From NCBI GenBank assembly GCA_022539475.1, contig VCMS01000203.1, positions 81,990-145,989 of the forward strand: a stretch of DNA of 64,000 nucleotides. The letters run 5' to 3'. Made by a program: the position numbers and the translations under genes. The DNA comes from Gracilaria domingensis (Eukaryota > Rhodophyta > Florideophyceae > Gracilariales > Gracilariaceae). Numbering within the stretch: position 1 is the stretch's first letter; every line of letters begins with the position of its first letter. Below, piece after piece: positions 30,380 through 42,253 of the stretch. The notes beneath the pieces are model-generated. The model did not search any database, had not been told where the DNA came from, and saw only the letters and a program-made list of their open reading frames with translations.

Positions 30380-31961
30380 TTAAGATAACTGGGGCAGCAA
30401 GCGTCTTACAGACATTAAATCGAGCTGTGAAACACAGTTGCCGATCCTGATTAGGAGCGTGACCATTCCATCCGTTTTTAGCCGGTTGTTACTAGCGTCC
30501 GCCACGTCCATGACGGGTCTTTGACGAACTCGACAACGGATTTCCAGTGGTAACAACGATTCTACAATGAAATTGGGACCGGTACCTGTATTCAATATGG
30601 ACAGATGTCGCACCATATGCTGGGTGGATAGGCCAAGATATAATAAAACCTTGTAGTTCCTCTTAGCCATGACCATGACTCGGTCCGGGATCCGGTTGTT
30701 CCTAAACCGTATCCACGGGCGACGCAACACACCAACGGTGGTAGAGTCCACGTCTAGATTGGTCTGTTTCCTTGAAAGAATTGTGACCGGGGAGCGAGGC
30801 GGCGACGCCTCGGGCGCCTTGGGCCTCACATTGGGCGCCTCTCCATCGGAGACTCCCGAAATCAGTTTAACTGAGCTCTATTCGTTCTAACGGGAACGGC
30901 GTCCTGTGCTCCAGGGATCTGCGAGGATTTCTGTGGAACTGCAGTAAGACTACCTGCAGCAGCGGTTGCCGCTACGGCTTGAGCCGATGAATACCTAACA
31001 TGGGAAGAACCAGAAAGTGGCAACTCAGCGATTTCTGCAGCCGAAATCCTTCGTGGAAATTCTGTCTTAGCGCCCAGATATGCGGTCACGGGCACTAACG
31101 CCTGCTCTTCCTGAGTGAGTGATTCATAATTCACGACTAATTTAGGCATTTCCCTCAACGTGAGGCTGCTGTTTGGCGCTGTATGCCCATAGCTGTAGCA
31201 AGTATAAAAGATCAGCTTCCGGGCCATGTTTTTGATACTTCGTGGATCTTGCACCTTCACCGTCCGCGGGTCTACCCAACCAGGTCACTGGTAGCGACTA
31301 TCGGCGTAGGGTATCTGCGCCGCTGGAACACGAGGGCGGTGTGAATAAAGCAGTTGGGTGTCCGTCATCATGGAGCCTTCGGTCGTGGACAGCAACTACA
31401 TAGTCGGAACAGAGACCAGGTCCTTCTGTGCGAAGTGTAAGTTATCCACTTCGTGACCAAGATGATCCTGCTGAAGCAGTGAAACCGACAATGGCGCACC
31501 TTCGATATGAAGCGCTTTGGATGGAACTTTGTATCCGCAGCGGGCACAGAACGCGTGATCTTCCGCTTTCGAGTATTGAAAGAGCTTAAGATACGTAATC
31601 GTCCTCTTGACCACCCGTCGGTGGGCGACTAGAGTGCGAATAGCCGGAGTCAATTGGTTGATTTGCAGCGTACAACGTTCATTTGCGAAGTAAACGTTGT
31701 CATAACTCTAGAAAGCCTTATTTAGACGAACTAAGAATTCAGTGTCCGATTCCTTCAAGCGTTGCGTCGTTTCTCGCAGCGCGGTAGCGGCTTTTTTAAT
31801 GGCGCTATTAGTTGCGTACAAACGGAGTAGATATTGTACGGTTTTAAGCCAACTAGTAACGTTTTTTTTGGAGGTTTCAGAGAATCCTTATACAGAGTTG
31901 AATTGATCTTCTGCGAGGCCTTGTAAAAAGTACGGCAAAACGATGTAAGCCTGACCTTCAC
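30380..31961 (-). pseudogene. decayed gypsy-like retrotransposon gag-protease fragment
   Basis: Read right to left, 31961-30862 holds pieces of a gag-like region ending with a degraded zinc knuckle (TCYSYGHTAPNSSL for the expected CxxCxxxxHxxxxC). The frame at 30380-30829 has a retropepsin-like core, SILNTGTGPNFIVESLLP, where the catalytic D of the D(T/S)G triad is N. The typical downstream text with a second hydrophobic glycine motif follows in decayed form. No reverse transcriptase is left downstream. Broken frames and the lost active-site residue make it non-functional. Confidence 0.55.
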
Positions 31962-32097
31962 TCATTCCAAGGATTTTTGCTTTGTGCATATCGATTTTGT
32001 CTGAGCAGTACTTAGTGGCGAGAAATTACGCAGAACTTTCAGAGAGCTAATAATAGCGCAACACGCATGCAGTTACGTAAAATATGCATAATATATG

Positions 32098-32123
32098 CTT
32101 ATGTCTAGTACACAAGACATAAG
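32098..32123. repeat. 26-bp palindrome, copy 1
   Basis: Imperfect palindrome cttatgtctagtacac plus its mirror. Nearly identical to the one at 32187-32212, 63 bp downstream. Confidence 0.75.
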
Positions 32124-32186
32124 AAAAATCACCACATGGCAGACTGACAACCAATTGTTCTGGTTTGCATCCAATCATGGTTGTTT

Positions 32187-32212
32187 CTTATGTCTAGTAC
32201 ACTAGACATAAG
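32187..32212. repeat. 26-bp palindrome, copy 2
   Basis: Near-perfect palindrome with the same half-site (cttatgtctagt). A related half-site (ctagacataag) recurs near 61391. Confidence 0.75.
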
Positions 32213-32791
32213 CTTTTTGTCCCAAAAGGGTTACGAAGTATTGAAGCCACTTGATGTCGACATCTTGTTGATCTATCTCGAGAGTATTGGCGCCTTTTTT
32301 GTGGCTTTGTGGAACAGTTGTCTAACGTGTCAGTCGTGTACACGCCGTAGTATTGATGACTAAGTTCTTTTTCTTTCATTAGTTAGTTAGTCATATATAC
32401 CCCTTCTTGCTCATTAGTTAGTCTGTCATGTGTACGGGGCTGATCAGAAGACATGTTTCGATATATGCATATGTATTTCCATAAACAATTTTACAGAACA
32501 CTTATGTTTCTTTAGACGTATTTCTTTAAACAAGTAGATGTATGTTTCGCTGCAAGAATTGCGCTATGTCCATTATTATTACCTTATGGGCTGTGAATTT
32601 GAGTTTTGAAGATGGGGTTTCAATATACGTGTGTATATACACTAAGTTAACGGTAGTGCTCTACCTTGAGAGGCCCGAAAATGTTGTGGCCATCAAAATG
32701 GTGTTAAGTGAATACTTTGAGGAGACGAAGTGTCATCACGACCGAAAAGGCTGATTTCTGGAGAAATCAGAAAGGCATACGTGAACGAAGT

Positions 32792-33937
32792 TTACTGTGA
32801 GAAGTCGAATGTGGAAGAGAAATCGTATAATGCGACTAAGAAACAGTGATCCCGGGCCACAACATCTACTCCAGTGAGCACACAGGCCCATTTCGAAATC
32901 ACTTTTTTGAAACAAGAGTCGGCCTGAGCACTAATCAGCTGCCCAAATGCCCATGGATTATTGAAGTATTCAAACGCTTCGGGGTTGAAAAACCTTTGCA
33001 GTGTGGACGCCTGTACTGAAGGATCAAGTTCTTGAGCACTCTCCCGAACTGCTTGTAACACAAACTTCGAATAGTTCAGATTGTTCACGACGTCTTGTCT
33101 TGTTCCGATTACGCCGTGTCCTGGGTTGATGATGTCAAAATCCAGCTCAAGCAGTTCTTGCTGCGCAGTTATGAATGATTCAAAATTCATTGCAATTGTA
33201 AACTGAGGCAATGGAGCCTCCTTTGGATTGATAATATCAACGAGGCTCACAATCCCACCACCATCCGAAGACGGACTGATGTATCCGACAATATCCTCTT
33301 TCGTATGCCCTCCAAGAATGAAAAGCTTAAGCGACAAAGTGCGCGACAAGATGATCGTGATTGGTCTGCGACGAGTGACAAATATACTAGGCAACGGAAT
33401 GTCATCGCGGTTTCGTTGCAGAAAATTGAAAGTTTCTCGGGTTGCCACGATTCGGATCGGGACAGCTGGATATCTCTCGGAGAGAAAATGTTTCACATCA
33501 GCGGCGCGACCAATATGGTCGACATGAAAATGAGAATATATCATAAATATATGCTTTGGAATCGAGTCGCCGAGAACCAACTGAAGAGCTGAAAGAAGCC
33601 TGTAGCTTCCATCTGGCGCAATTGAACTGAATATATCTGGAAAATCAATAATGGCCAGCTTGCGATTTTCATAGACAATCAATGAGAAATAAACAGCATC
33701 TGAATAAGAAAAGACTCCCTTTCTAATCTGGGTGAGATTAAATCCTCGTGAATTGATGGGAGTTGGGCGATTGGGGTTGGGAAACAGTGAACATGATGAC
33801 CCGGTCTCCAATGAGGCGATGCACTCGGCAGCTGGCTGGCATTGCGGCGATGGGGTGGAGATTGGGGTGGCGATAACAATTGGGACCAAAAAAACGAACA
33901 GGAAGTTGTTGTTGGTCATTGTTGAAGCGTGTGACAA
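32792..33937 (-). CDS. secreted metallo-beta-lactamase-fold hydrolase
   Basis: The start at 33937 or Met7 (33919) is followed by a hydrophobic signal-peptide core (NNFLFVFLVPIVIATP), so the protein is likely secreted or enters the endomembrane system. The metal site is clear: HFHVDH (residues 136-141, the HxHxDH motif), ILGGH (H211), a DII strand near residue 234 and NPGH (H274). These are the ligands of a binuclear zinc hydrolase. The C-terminal 100 residues are unassigned. The substrate could be a lactone, ester or sulfated/phosphorylated compound; sequence alone does not tell. A single exon of 381 codons, apparently intact. Confidence 0.82.
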   Translation of the reverse strand: MSHASTMTNNNFLFVFLVPIVIATPISTPSPQCQPAAECIASLETGSSCSLFPNPNRPTPINSRGFNLTQIRKGVFSYSDAVYFSLIVYENRKLAIIDFPDIFSSIAPDGSYRLLSALQLVLGDSIPKHIFMIYSHFHVDHIGRAADVKHFLSERYPAVPIRIVATRETFNFLQRNRDDIPLPSIFVTRRRPITIILSRTLSLKLFILGGHTKEDIVGYISPSSDGGGIVSLVDIINPKEAPLPQFTIAMNFESFITAQQELLELDFDIINPGHGVIGTRQDVVNNLNYSKFVLQAVRESAQELDPSVQASTLQRFFNPEAFEYFNNPWAFGQLISAQADSCFKKVISKWACVLTGVDVVARDHCFLVALYDFSSTFDFSQ

Positions 33938-35003
33938 TTATTGGGAGCGACCGAGCAGGGAGAACAGCGATCGCGGGTGTGATGAGATGGTTGTGGAACA
34001 TCACGGTTGGGAGCTCGATGGAAGCGTTTAAATGTATGTAATGAGAGCGGGATAGCTCTTAGAATTGATCGGTATCCAAACGTCATCGGCGTCGTGGTTG
34101 TTCCATTCAGCGCATATCATTGGACGCGCAAGAGTGGTGGACTTGTCATTCTCATCCAATTAGCGTGCACCAACCAAAATTTGCACCATATGTTTTGCAT
34201 CCCACCAATCAGACGTCGGCGTTTTTTTTGAAAGCGGCAGCCGATTGCTGTTCCTCATAGTTATCTCGCGCATTGGATGAAATAGCCGTGTGCTTCTTCA
34301 AGGCTCCGGCTACGGCACGGCGCCGATGTTACGTAACATAGTTTAAAGCACTTGACGAAATCGGCAGGAAGCTAACTTGCTCACTTCAGCGCGGACGCCG
34401 CAGTAGCCTGCAACAGTGCTGTATATTAGTTCGTCGTAGTTTGTTTGTAGTTTGTAGTACTGGCAGGCCATCATCTCGTGTTAAATACGTGTAAAAGCAT
34501 TTGGTTTTGCTTGAGATCTGTGATCTGTTGGGACTGGAAAGGGGGGGCTGTGACGTGTGCTGTATATATATATATATATGTATAGATTGGGTTGGACACG
34601 TACGCTGTTTACGTGGTGTACACGTACTACGGCAGGGTTGGTGTTTGTAAGCTGACATACAGGCGGCCAAAATCGGCGGAAAAAGGGTAAATTCAGGGAA
34701 GGTTTACATGTGTATCGAGGTGGCACAAAGCGCCTTGCTGTGCCTGCGATGCTGGCGACGGAGCACGTGTAAACGGCCACCGGAGCTGCACCGTGCGCCA
34801 GAGCGGCTAACCGTTTCAATCGCAATCGCCGCAGTCGTGCGCAACGCTCGGCATTCGGCCGCTCACCGCCCGCTGGACGTTCTGCTGCATGCCATGCTGC
34901 CTCATGATCACCGCTCCACGCCACAACTACTTAAGCGCATCACGCGCCGCCTTACCCGTCGCCGGCCCGTCGTCCGCTAGCCACCGCCCTCCACCCCCAC
35001 ACC
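33938..35003. other. intergenic, with a (TA)n microsatellite
   Basis: Presumed divergent promoters for the lactamase-fold gene and the RS-rich gene. The alternating tatata run (about 34563-34579) is the only distinct element. The long ORFs across 34481-34980 are low-complexity shadows. Confidence 0.5.
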
Positions 35004-35720
35004 ATGGCCCTGTACGACGTCGTCTACCGGAGGAACCCGCACTACTCCTACGACGAGGATGCCGAACCCTTGTCTGGCATTCTCCGTGGGCCCGGCCCGA
35101 ACGATCGTCGCCGACCTCCCAAGCCGTCGCCGCGTCGCGTGAGCTTTGCCTCCGAGCGCCCTGTACTCTCGTCGTCGTCCCGTCGCACGCGCTCCGACCT
35201 TTCTGCCGAGCAATTCGGCTCACAATCGCGGCTGTACCGACAGAGATCCGACAGCAGCTATCGCAAGGACCGGGCGTTCGAGGTATTCGACGACCGAATT
35301 GCCAAGGATGACGCCAGCTCGGACACGTCCTCTGCCTCCGCTCGAGCTCGTCGCGATTCCAGTCCGTCATGGCGCGACCAGAACCGCTCTCACAACGCCT
35401 CAAAGTCTTCGCGTCACCGCTCGAGGCGCGATAGCAGCGCTTCGCCTGTTCGGCACGCAAGTAGCTCTTCTTCCCGACGCTATGGACAGAGCGACAGACA
35501 GCACGACAAGAGTTCGGACCACCGCCGGCAACGACGGCACCACAAGCATTCGTCGAGGCACCACCGGAAGCACCGGGACGACGAGTACGAGGAACGTCAT
35601 CACCGGTATCGCTACGATGAGGAGGAGGAGGACCGAGACAGGCGTCGCTCGAGGCGTCACTCCTCGTCGAAGCACAAGCGAAAGTCAAGGCGTCGTCCGA
35701 GCGTGGTCACGTTCTTCTAG
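35004..35720 (+). CDS. RS/H-rich disordered protein with a PP1-docking motif
   Basis: The 238-residue product is dominated by Ser-Arg, His-Arg and Asp/Glu-Arg repeats, like the RS domains of splicing-associated proteins. There is no RNA-recognition motif, and no catalytic domain is visible. At about residues 38-48 lies SPRRVSFASE, containing RVSF, the canonical R/K-V-x-F docking motif for protein phosphatase 1, next to serines that are good kinase sites. A GILRGPG patch just upstream resembles regions preceding RVxF sites in other PP1 regulators. A nuclear, phosphorylation-dependent PP1 or splicing-linked role is inference. High GC at third positions fits an expressed host gene. Confidence 0.65.
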   Translation: MALYDVVYRRNPHYSYDEDAEPLSGILRGPGPNDRRRPPKPSPRRVSFASERPVLSSSSRRTRSDLSAEQFGSQSRLYRQRSDSSYRKDRAFEVFDDRIAKDDASSDTSSASARARRDSSPSWRDQNRSHNASKSSRHRSRRDSSASPVRHASSSSSRRYGQSDRQHDKSSDHRRQRRHHKHSSRHHRKHRDDEYEERHHRYRYDEEEEDRDRRRSRRHSSSKHKRKSRRRPSVVTFF

Positions 35721-36469
35721 GAGATGCAGCGAGCGTTTCTCGCTACTGGTAGTTTCTAGAATGGTTAGCTCTGTTTAAACTATATAAAGCATTCAGCTGG
35801 GTAACTTTAACGACTGCCTTATGCGAAACTGCCTTACGTTGGCGCGCGCCCAGCAGCGCCATGCTATTAGATAGCAGCTGGCGATGTCGGGAGCAGGCGG
35901 TGTCGGAAGCAGGCAGTTTGCCGAAAGTAGCCCGTTGCAGGCGACGGCGGCGCATGGAGGCGAGAAACAACGTGCCAACTGGTGCGTTCCACGCTCGACA
36001 TGTGCCACTCCAACAGAATTGTTACAGCAACAGAAGGATGCGACTCTATTGGCCCGGGGGAGGAGACGCACTCGCGTCCTCTTCTCGCAGCGCCAGCGCA
36101 GCCTTTCTGCGGCAGCAATGCACAAATAGATTCTGCTGTTGTACTCGCGCGCGAGAGGCGCCGCGCCGCGCGTCGAAATGGGCCACGTCATTAACCTACG
36201 CGCCCCACCACTCCTGCGCTCAGAAAAGGTACGGCCGTAACTTGTCTCCTCCCATGAGAGCACGGGCATTCGCCCCCAGGGCAGTTACCCAGGGTATTGG
36301 ATTTCTTGTGATCAGCATCGCTACGTGCTACGCTTCAGCAGAAAAAATTCTACACACTCATAAAAGGAGTCTCCTGGACGAGCCCCGTCTGGAGGAGATC
36401 TTCCAAGCCTTGGGAGTCCAAGGTCCTGAGGTCCACCACCTCTGCACACACCCAACTGCCGCTACATCG
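35721..36469. other. convergent intergenic region
   Basis: Space between the 3' ends of the RS-rich gene and the bestrophin gene. Several overlapping frames on both strands, none with a domain. Nothing supported. Confidence 0.45.
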
Positions 36470-39400
36470 CTAAACTTGATCCAAATCCACTCGCATTTTC
36501 TTGCCAGGCTTCGTCTCAGACACGTTCGGAAATGCCGGTCTGTCACTGCGAACAAAGTTCCGAACACCGTCCTTGTACAGAACCAAGTTTGTCTGCACTA
36601 TGCGCGCCGCTTCTTCCGCATACTCGTGGATAGGCAAGTCTGACACATCATGCCCAAACGGATTCGACAGTTCTTCGGCCCACTTTACCGTGCCAACAAC
36701 GCCATACGCAATGAATCCGATCCACAGAATCGTAAGCCAGCCGCTAGATTCCACCAGGCCAAGAGGCAACAACAGCCCCCAGATCAACAGGAATATCTTC
36801 AGATGCTGCACGTATCCGTACGGCATGGGGATGTTGATCAGTTCTTCACATTCCGTTGCTTCGTTCTTCATCATGTAAAGGTAATACATAATGCACCAGT
36901 GCTCGTCATAGCTCACAGGGTCTACTACATCTTCTGCGTTTCTCCAGTGGTCGCTCCTCACGAGATAATGATGAAGCACGTCCAAGCAGTAGTCAGCGTG
37001 ATCCACAGATTTCAGCAGTTGTTCAGTGTCCTCCTCACTCAGTAATTTTCGATACATCTCTCGACAATCTTCTTTCCGAAGTCTTGCGACAAGCCCCACC
37101 GAGAACGCCGCGATGTGCGCCGCAATCCTCTCAAGATCCTTCTCGTGCCATTCATTCCCACAGTAACTTTCGAAAATCCTGTTAGAAACCATTCTCGTGT
37201 GCCCCAAAATAGTACTCCATATTTGAGTACCCTTCACGTAACGACCGTGGCTTTCATACAACCAGAAACCGAGTAAAAGGAAAAGCGCAAATCCAATGTA
37301 CTCTTGAACTGAACTGTCAAGGGCGATTCTTGAGCAGAACCACAAGCCACAAAGGTCCTCTATTTCGTCGTCAAACGGGAACTCCTTCGAAATCGCCCAG
37401 GCCACCAGTATCGCCAAGCTAGTATATATCACAACACCAGCAGTCTCAAACGGTGAGAAGGTATGTCGTGCTAGACTTAAAATCTGACGGAAACCTGATA
37501 GACGGCTCTTTCTCTTCACCTCCATAGCCTGCTTTTCGGAAGTTTCTCTCCAGAAGGACTCAATAGCCGATGGTCGGACAAATTCATGTCCTCGTCCAGA
37601 GTAGTTCCTCTGAACAAACAAAACATCAGAGACGACTCGGTTGGCCATTTCATTGAGATCGAGGTCGTTCAGATCCGTCCCAAAAGGGAATTGTAGTTCC
37701 TTAGCGATTTGAAACATGCTGACATGGGTGTTAGTGCATGATATCCACAAACGAACAAAAGAATGGAGATAACTCACCCCAAAACTCCGTAAGCGATAAT
37801 TGGTACCCATAAAATTGTGAACCATCCTGCGCAGTTAAAACTCAAAAGGTCAGAATCTGGTTTCCACCTGTAGATTAACATCCACGTTGAAGAACAACTT
37901 ACCTGAAAACTCAGCAAGCGCGAAAGGCAAGACTAAGAACCAAAGAAAAATAAAACTGTTGAGCAATACAAGGAATCCAGGAGCGATTTCAAACGATCGC
38001 AAGAACTTGGCCTGTCGAATCATCTTCTCCAAACCAACTATCTCAAACCTAACAAAAGATCCTTTGCTTCCGAGCACCACAGGGCGCTTTAGGTGTTCCG
38101 GATGATGCATATAGAGCAAGAGGTACGACCTTAAAAGATCCACGCAGTGGCTGACCATGCTTTCCGCGCATTGGATTCTCGCGATATCAGAGAATGACAA
38201 AAGGCCCTTGATTTCCCTTAGATCTCTCGAACCACGAAGTTCGCTCTTCAATACCAACGGAATAGCTGCGATGTGAGAAAGAATTCTCCGAAGATCCTGT
38301 TCGTGAACTGTGCCTTCGGAAAAGAGCGTTAGAAAATGTACGCTGAGAGTATGACAAGACGAACGAAGTCGAGCACCCCAGATGGTTCCAGCGGCGATGT
38401 AGCGCACAAACGCGGCTCGAACGAAGAAACCTAGTAGCATGAACGCCGCGAAGGATATGTATGTAGCTACGGTAACATCCACGCTGAAACGAGATTGCCA
38501 CCATCGCGCTACGACTGACTTATCGCGAGCAAGGTAGGATATGAGCGTCGCCACCACAGTCCACACAGTAACATATAGCAATACCCACCACGGGACAGAC
38601 TGGATAAGATGGGCATACAGTTTGGGCTTCATTTTCTCGTCTTCGAGGCCTCTAAGTTTGAACGCAGGCTGTTGACCGTAGAAGCGAGGACCACCGTCTT
38701 CCTCCTGAAAATGGGCCAGGGTGTACTGGCTTTTCACCACTTTGGCATCAACAACATGTCCAATACTTGGCTTGGATTCGTTAACTTCTTTCCGAATTAG
38801 GCTAGTGGGACCCCAATCAACGCTCTCAACTCCTTGGATGACAGAGCTTGCAGCATGGACACACATGTTCTCAAAAGGAATGTCGATGGCGTCTTTCCCA
38901 TACGGATCAACAAGCTTTGCCGCAATCTCCTCGAGCCCAAGAACGCCGAAAGAAATCAGAGGAGCCCATAGAATAGTGAAGAAGCCCGTGATCGGCGTCA
39001 TTGCGAATCGCAGAAGCAATAACCAAAGAACTGTGAATAAATGCTGATGTTTGGTATAACTCGCTATAACAGGAAATCGTTTGACACCAAGAGCGCGAGA
39101 TATTGTCTCACGAATTAACTTCACTCGTGCTATCATAGCGTATGTCACGGAAACAGTCGCCCGTTTGTTCGGAATGTCCGGGTGTTCGAATCGATCTGTT
39201 GAATCCTGAAGAAGGACATAAGCCTCGATTGTATTCAGCACATGATTAATACAATTACGACTCGAATTCAGAGCACGGTGGTCTTCTTCTGATAGAAGAC
39301 CATGGTTTTCCAGAACCCTATACTTTTCCATTTCCAGTAGCGTATCACGGAAGCATAACGGGACCTGTACGATGTGAGCAACTATGCGTTCCTTGTCCTT

Positions 39401-42253
39401 TGGGTGGAAGAAGCCATCATGGAAGCTCTGTACCATTTCAATCGCAAGATTTCGGAGGTGCATCTCCATGTCAAAGATAAGCATCGCTCCTTCCTCGTAC
39501 CGCCCGATTGCATCCGACGCTCGGAAACTGAGGATCATAAACAAAGCAAACCCAATGTTTGCTAATACTGAAACTTCAACGTCAAGTGGGCTACACCAGG
39601 CATTGCATGTATCCCGTTTCATTCTGTCCCAGGCGAATGATAACCCATACGAGGCGAACACAGCAACAACTGTCCACGCTGTGGCTAAAATCATACTCCG
39701 AGCAGAGACTGAGGGCAACGAGTTGAAAACCTTCAAAACGGACCCCAGGAAAGAAGGGTTAACATCTTCATTTTTGGACTGCAGATACTTCCAGATGCGT
39801 TTAAAGAAGTTGAGCTGCGGGGTCTTCATTCCTCCCTCAAGAATGACATTAGTTTCTTGTTCGTCTTTGGCTTTGAACGTATCCCGAGAATATTCACACT
39901 CGTGTACAAATGCCCTTGTCCCATTTCTAGTCGCGTGGTACACACCGTGAATCGAAGTTCGGATTTCCTGACACAAAATGTCAAGGGGGATGTCTTCTCG
40001 GTCAAACCCAAACGGATCAGAGAGATTGCTTCCGATGTTGATAAGGTTAATAACAGAGTAACTGATAGGAATAATGTAGAGAAATGCCAAGAACCCATTG
40101 AAACTGACTAGTGAGAGCGGAAGCAGAGCAAGCCAAAAGAATGTGAACACCTTCAAATGAGTAGTGAAAGATTCACACATCGGAAACTTTCGTAGGGCGA
40201 CGCAGTGTGCCATTGCTCCTTCTAGTTCCCAGATAGTGTATCCCATATTGTACACACTTGCGGTCATAGGCGATTCATTAACCTGAGTCAGGTGAGCATG
40301 AGCGCAATCCGCTGTGTTCAAATACGCGAATACAACATCAATACCATGAGCGAAAAGATCGTCTGCTTCGTCGAACGCAGCCTTATCTTGCGCGGAGAGT
40401 ATGTCGTTGAGCTCCTCGGTATCTCTACTGAAACGCAGCTTCAACTTAGCGGCAAAGGCTAGTGCTGCTACATGAGAAAGCAGTCGCTCCCGATCTCTTT
40501 CGTGCCAGAGCCCCCGTTTACATGCCATAGCCAACTGAAACGCAAGTTCTTCAATGCCCACCCTGATCTTACTTTGCCACAACTGGAGAGCCTGCCAATA
40601 TCGCCCATATGCGTCATTCAACCAGAAACCCAATATCAAGAAAATACCCAAACTGACGTAAGAAGTGATCGATGAATCAACCGGAACATAGATGCACCAC
40701 CACCTGCACTCTCCGTCGACGTTTTCGTTCCGTTGATCCCATGTGAAGAACAGGACGAACGAACTCCACGCAATAACGACAACCAGGTAGAGAAGAACTC
40801 CTTTGCTGAGTTGACCAATGCGCACAGCAAGAAGGCGTCGCAGCAAGCTTCGCGGAGATTGTTTCTCGTCATTTTGGCTTTGCAAAGGTGCCTCAAGCCA
40901 ACTGGGAGTATCATGTTCCGTTCGGATCAATGATTCGAAGTCAAGCTTATCTCGAAAATGAGCATCAAGCACCGTGAGCGCCGTCCCTGCTGCGAGGTGA
41001 TTAAGCTTAACATCCTGCATATCAAAGCCAAAAGGATCACTCAAGGCCTCTCCAATAGTGAACAACATGCCAACACCATAAGTAGTGAGAACAGCCCAAA
41101 GAATGGTAAACCTGTTCAGAAAGAAAGTAAAGAAACAAGTAGAAGGAAAAGTGGTGAGGGTCAGTATCCATAAGATCCATCGGTTCCCATGTGTTCGCTC
41201 GCACACTTACCATCCACTGCTTTTTACGAGAGCCAAAGGAAGGAAAAACATCCAGATGTAGAGAAATATCTGAAGATGGGTGACGTATCCGAGCGAAGGA
41301 CTTGATTTGGCAATCTTAACAAGGTTATTCGCCCGGGAATCAACAGCATCCATGAGGTCTAAGAGGAGATATCGAATTCCCCATCCGGCAGGAGTCTTGT
41401 CTACTGGAACATCAGCAAAGGCATGTCCATCATCCTCGGCGGCGCTAGAGTACGCCCTGACAACCCTCATGCAGTGGCAATGCATCATGTCGGCGTCGAG
41501 AACGTCGTCGAGATCGTTGTCGTGTAGGATTCCCTCAAGTTGCGCGCGTTCACGCTCCCCACGGAGTGCCATCTTCAAAGCGATTGGGTACGCAATCAAA
41601 TGGGCTGCGATTCGCGAAATATCACCATCATGCCATGTACCCTGCGGATAGTTCTGCCTGAACTGACGCGCAGTTTGACGAAGATTGCCGCCAATGTAAG
41701 TCCAATGCACTTGCGCTTCGAAATAGCGGTTTGACGCCTCGCGAATGAAGAAGCCGAGCAAGACGAACAGCGCCCATCCAACACCATACGAAACCGAAGA
41801 TGAAACTGAGAGCCTTGAGGTCCAAAACTCAGTGGTGAACCAATCCAGTTCCTTGTTTGCTAGACCATATCCAATGAGAGTGACAATGGTACTCCAAACA
41901 AGTTGGAAGGCGAGGATGGTATAAGGAACCGTTGTGAGGACGGCGTAGAAAGAAGAGTACTCCGCCTGACTGATTTCGGGCGGTCCCGAACCTAGCTCGC
42001 CGCTAACCTGCGCGTTGCGGAGTCGAAGGGCGAGCGCTCGGTGACTGAAGGACTGGTAACCGACTGCGCGCAACGACGGTTCGCTGTGGGAGGAGGGATT
42101 GTCAGGGTCCATCTCCGCAGAAAGGTCTGGTGAAGTCCGGGCGGGGGCGGTGAGCGCGGAAGCGTGTGGGTGACTTTGCGGATTACCTTCGTTCATGGGT
42201 TGAGGGTCTGGCAGGCGAGACTCCGGCTGCTGAGGCTCCGGAGGCGCTGCCAT
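36470..42253 (-). CDS. five-domain bestrophin-family channel protein (four exons)
   Basis: The ATG at 42253 begins MAAPPEPQQPESRLPDPQ; the upstream GTG at 42274 is not used. Exons are 42253-41211, 41111-37903, 37826-37778 and 37718-36470. All three introns (99, 76 and 59 nt) have GT..AG ends and join in phase, and the sum is exactly 1850 codons including the stop. The product repeats the bestrophin (RFP-TM/UPF0187) unit five times. Each unit has a first membrane pair, an arginine-tyrosine element such as NRYFEA, GRYWQA, GRYEEG, VRYIAA or GRYVKG followed by W or I, and a closing element (DPFGFD.QD, DPFGFDRED, DPYGKDAID, FPFGTDLND, NPFGHDVSD). Bestrophins are pentameric anion/bicarbonate channels, and algal ones move bicarbonate in thylakoids. 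Five units per chain suggests one polypeptide could form a whole channel. No transit peptide is clear. Confidence 0.85.

Larger units (their letters stand above)
31962..32791. other. intergenic with paired palindromes
   Basis: No gene seen. It contains the two related 26-bp palindromes at 32098-32123 and 32187-32212. Confidence 0.5.

Noticed and set aside
34927-35688. 253-codon minus-strand frame opposite the RS-rich gene
   Set aside because: An antisense shadow of a high-GC repetitive coding region; no domain.
37850-41206. three separate bestrophin genes
   Set aside because: The frame is continuous through three units and the flanking exons join in phase with consensus short introns, so one gene is the simpler reading.
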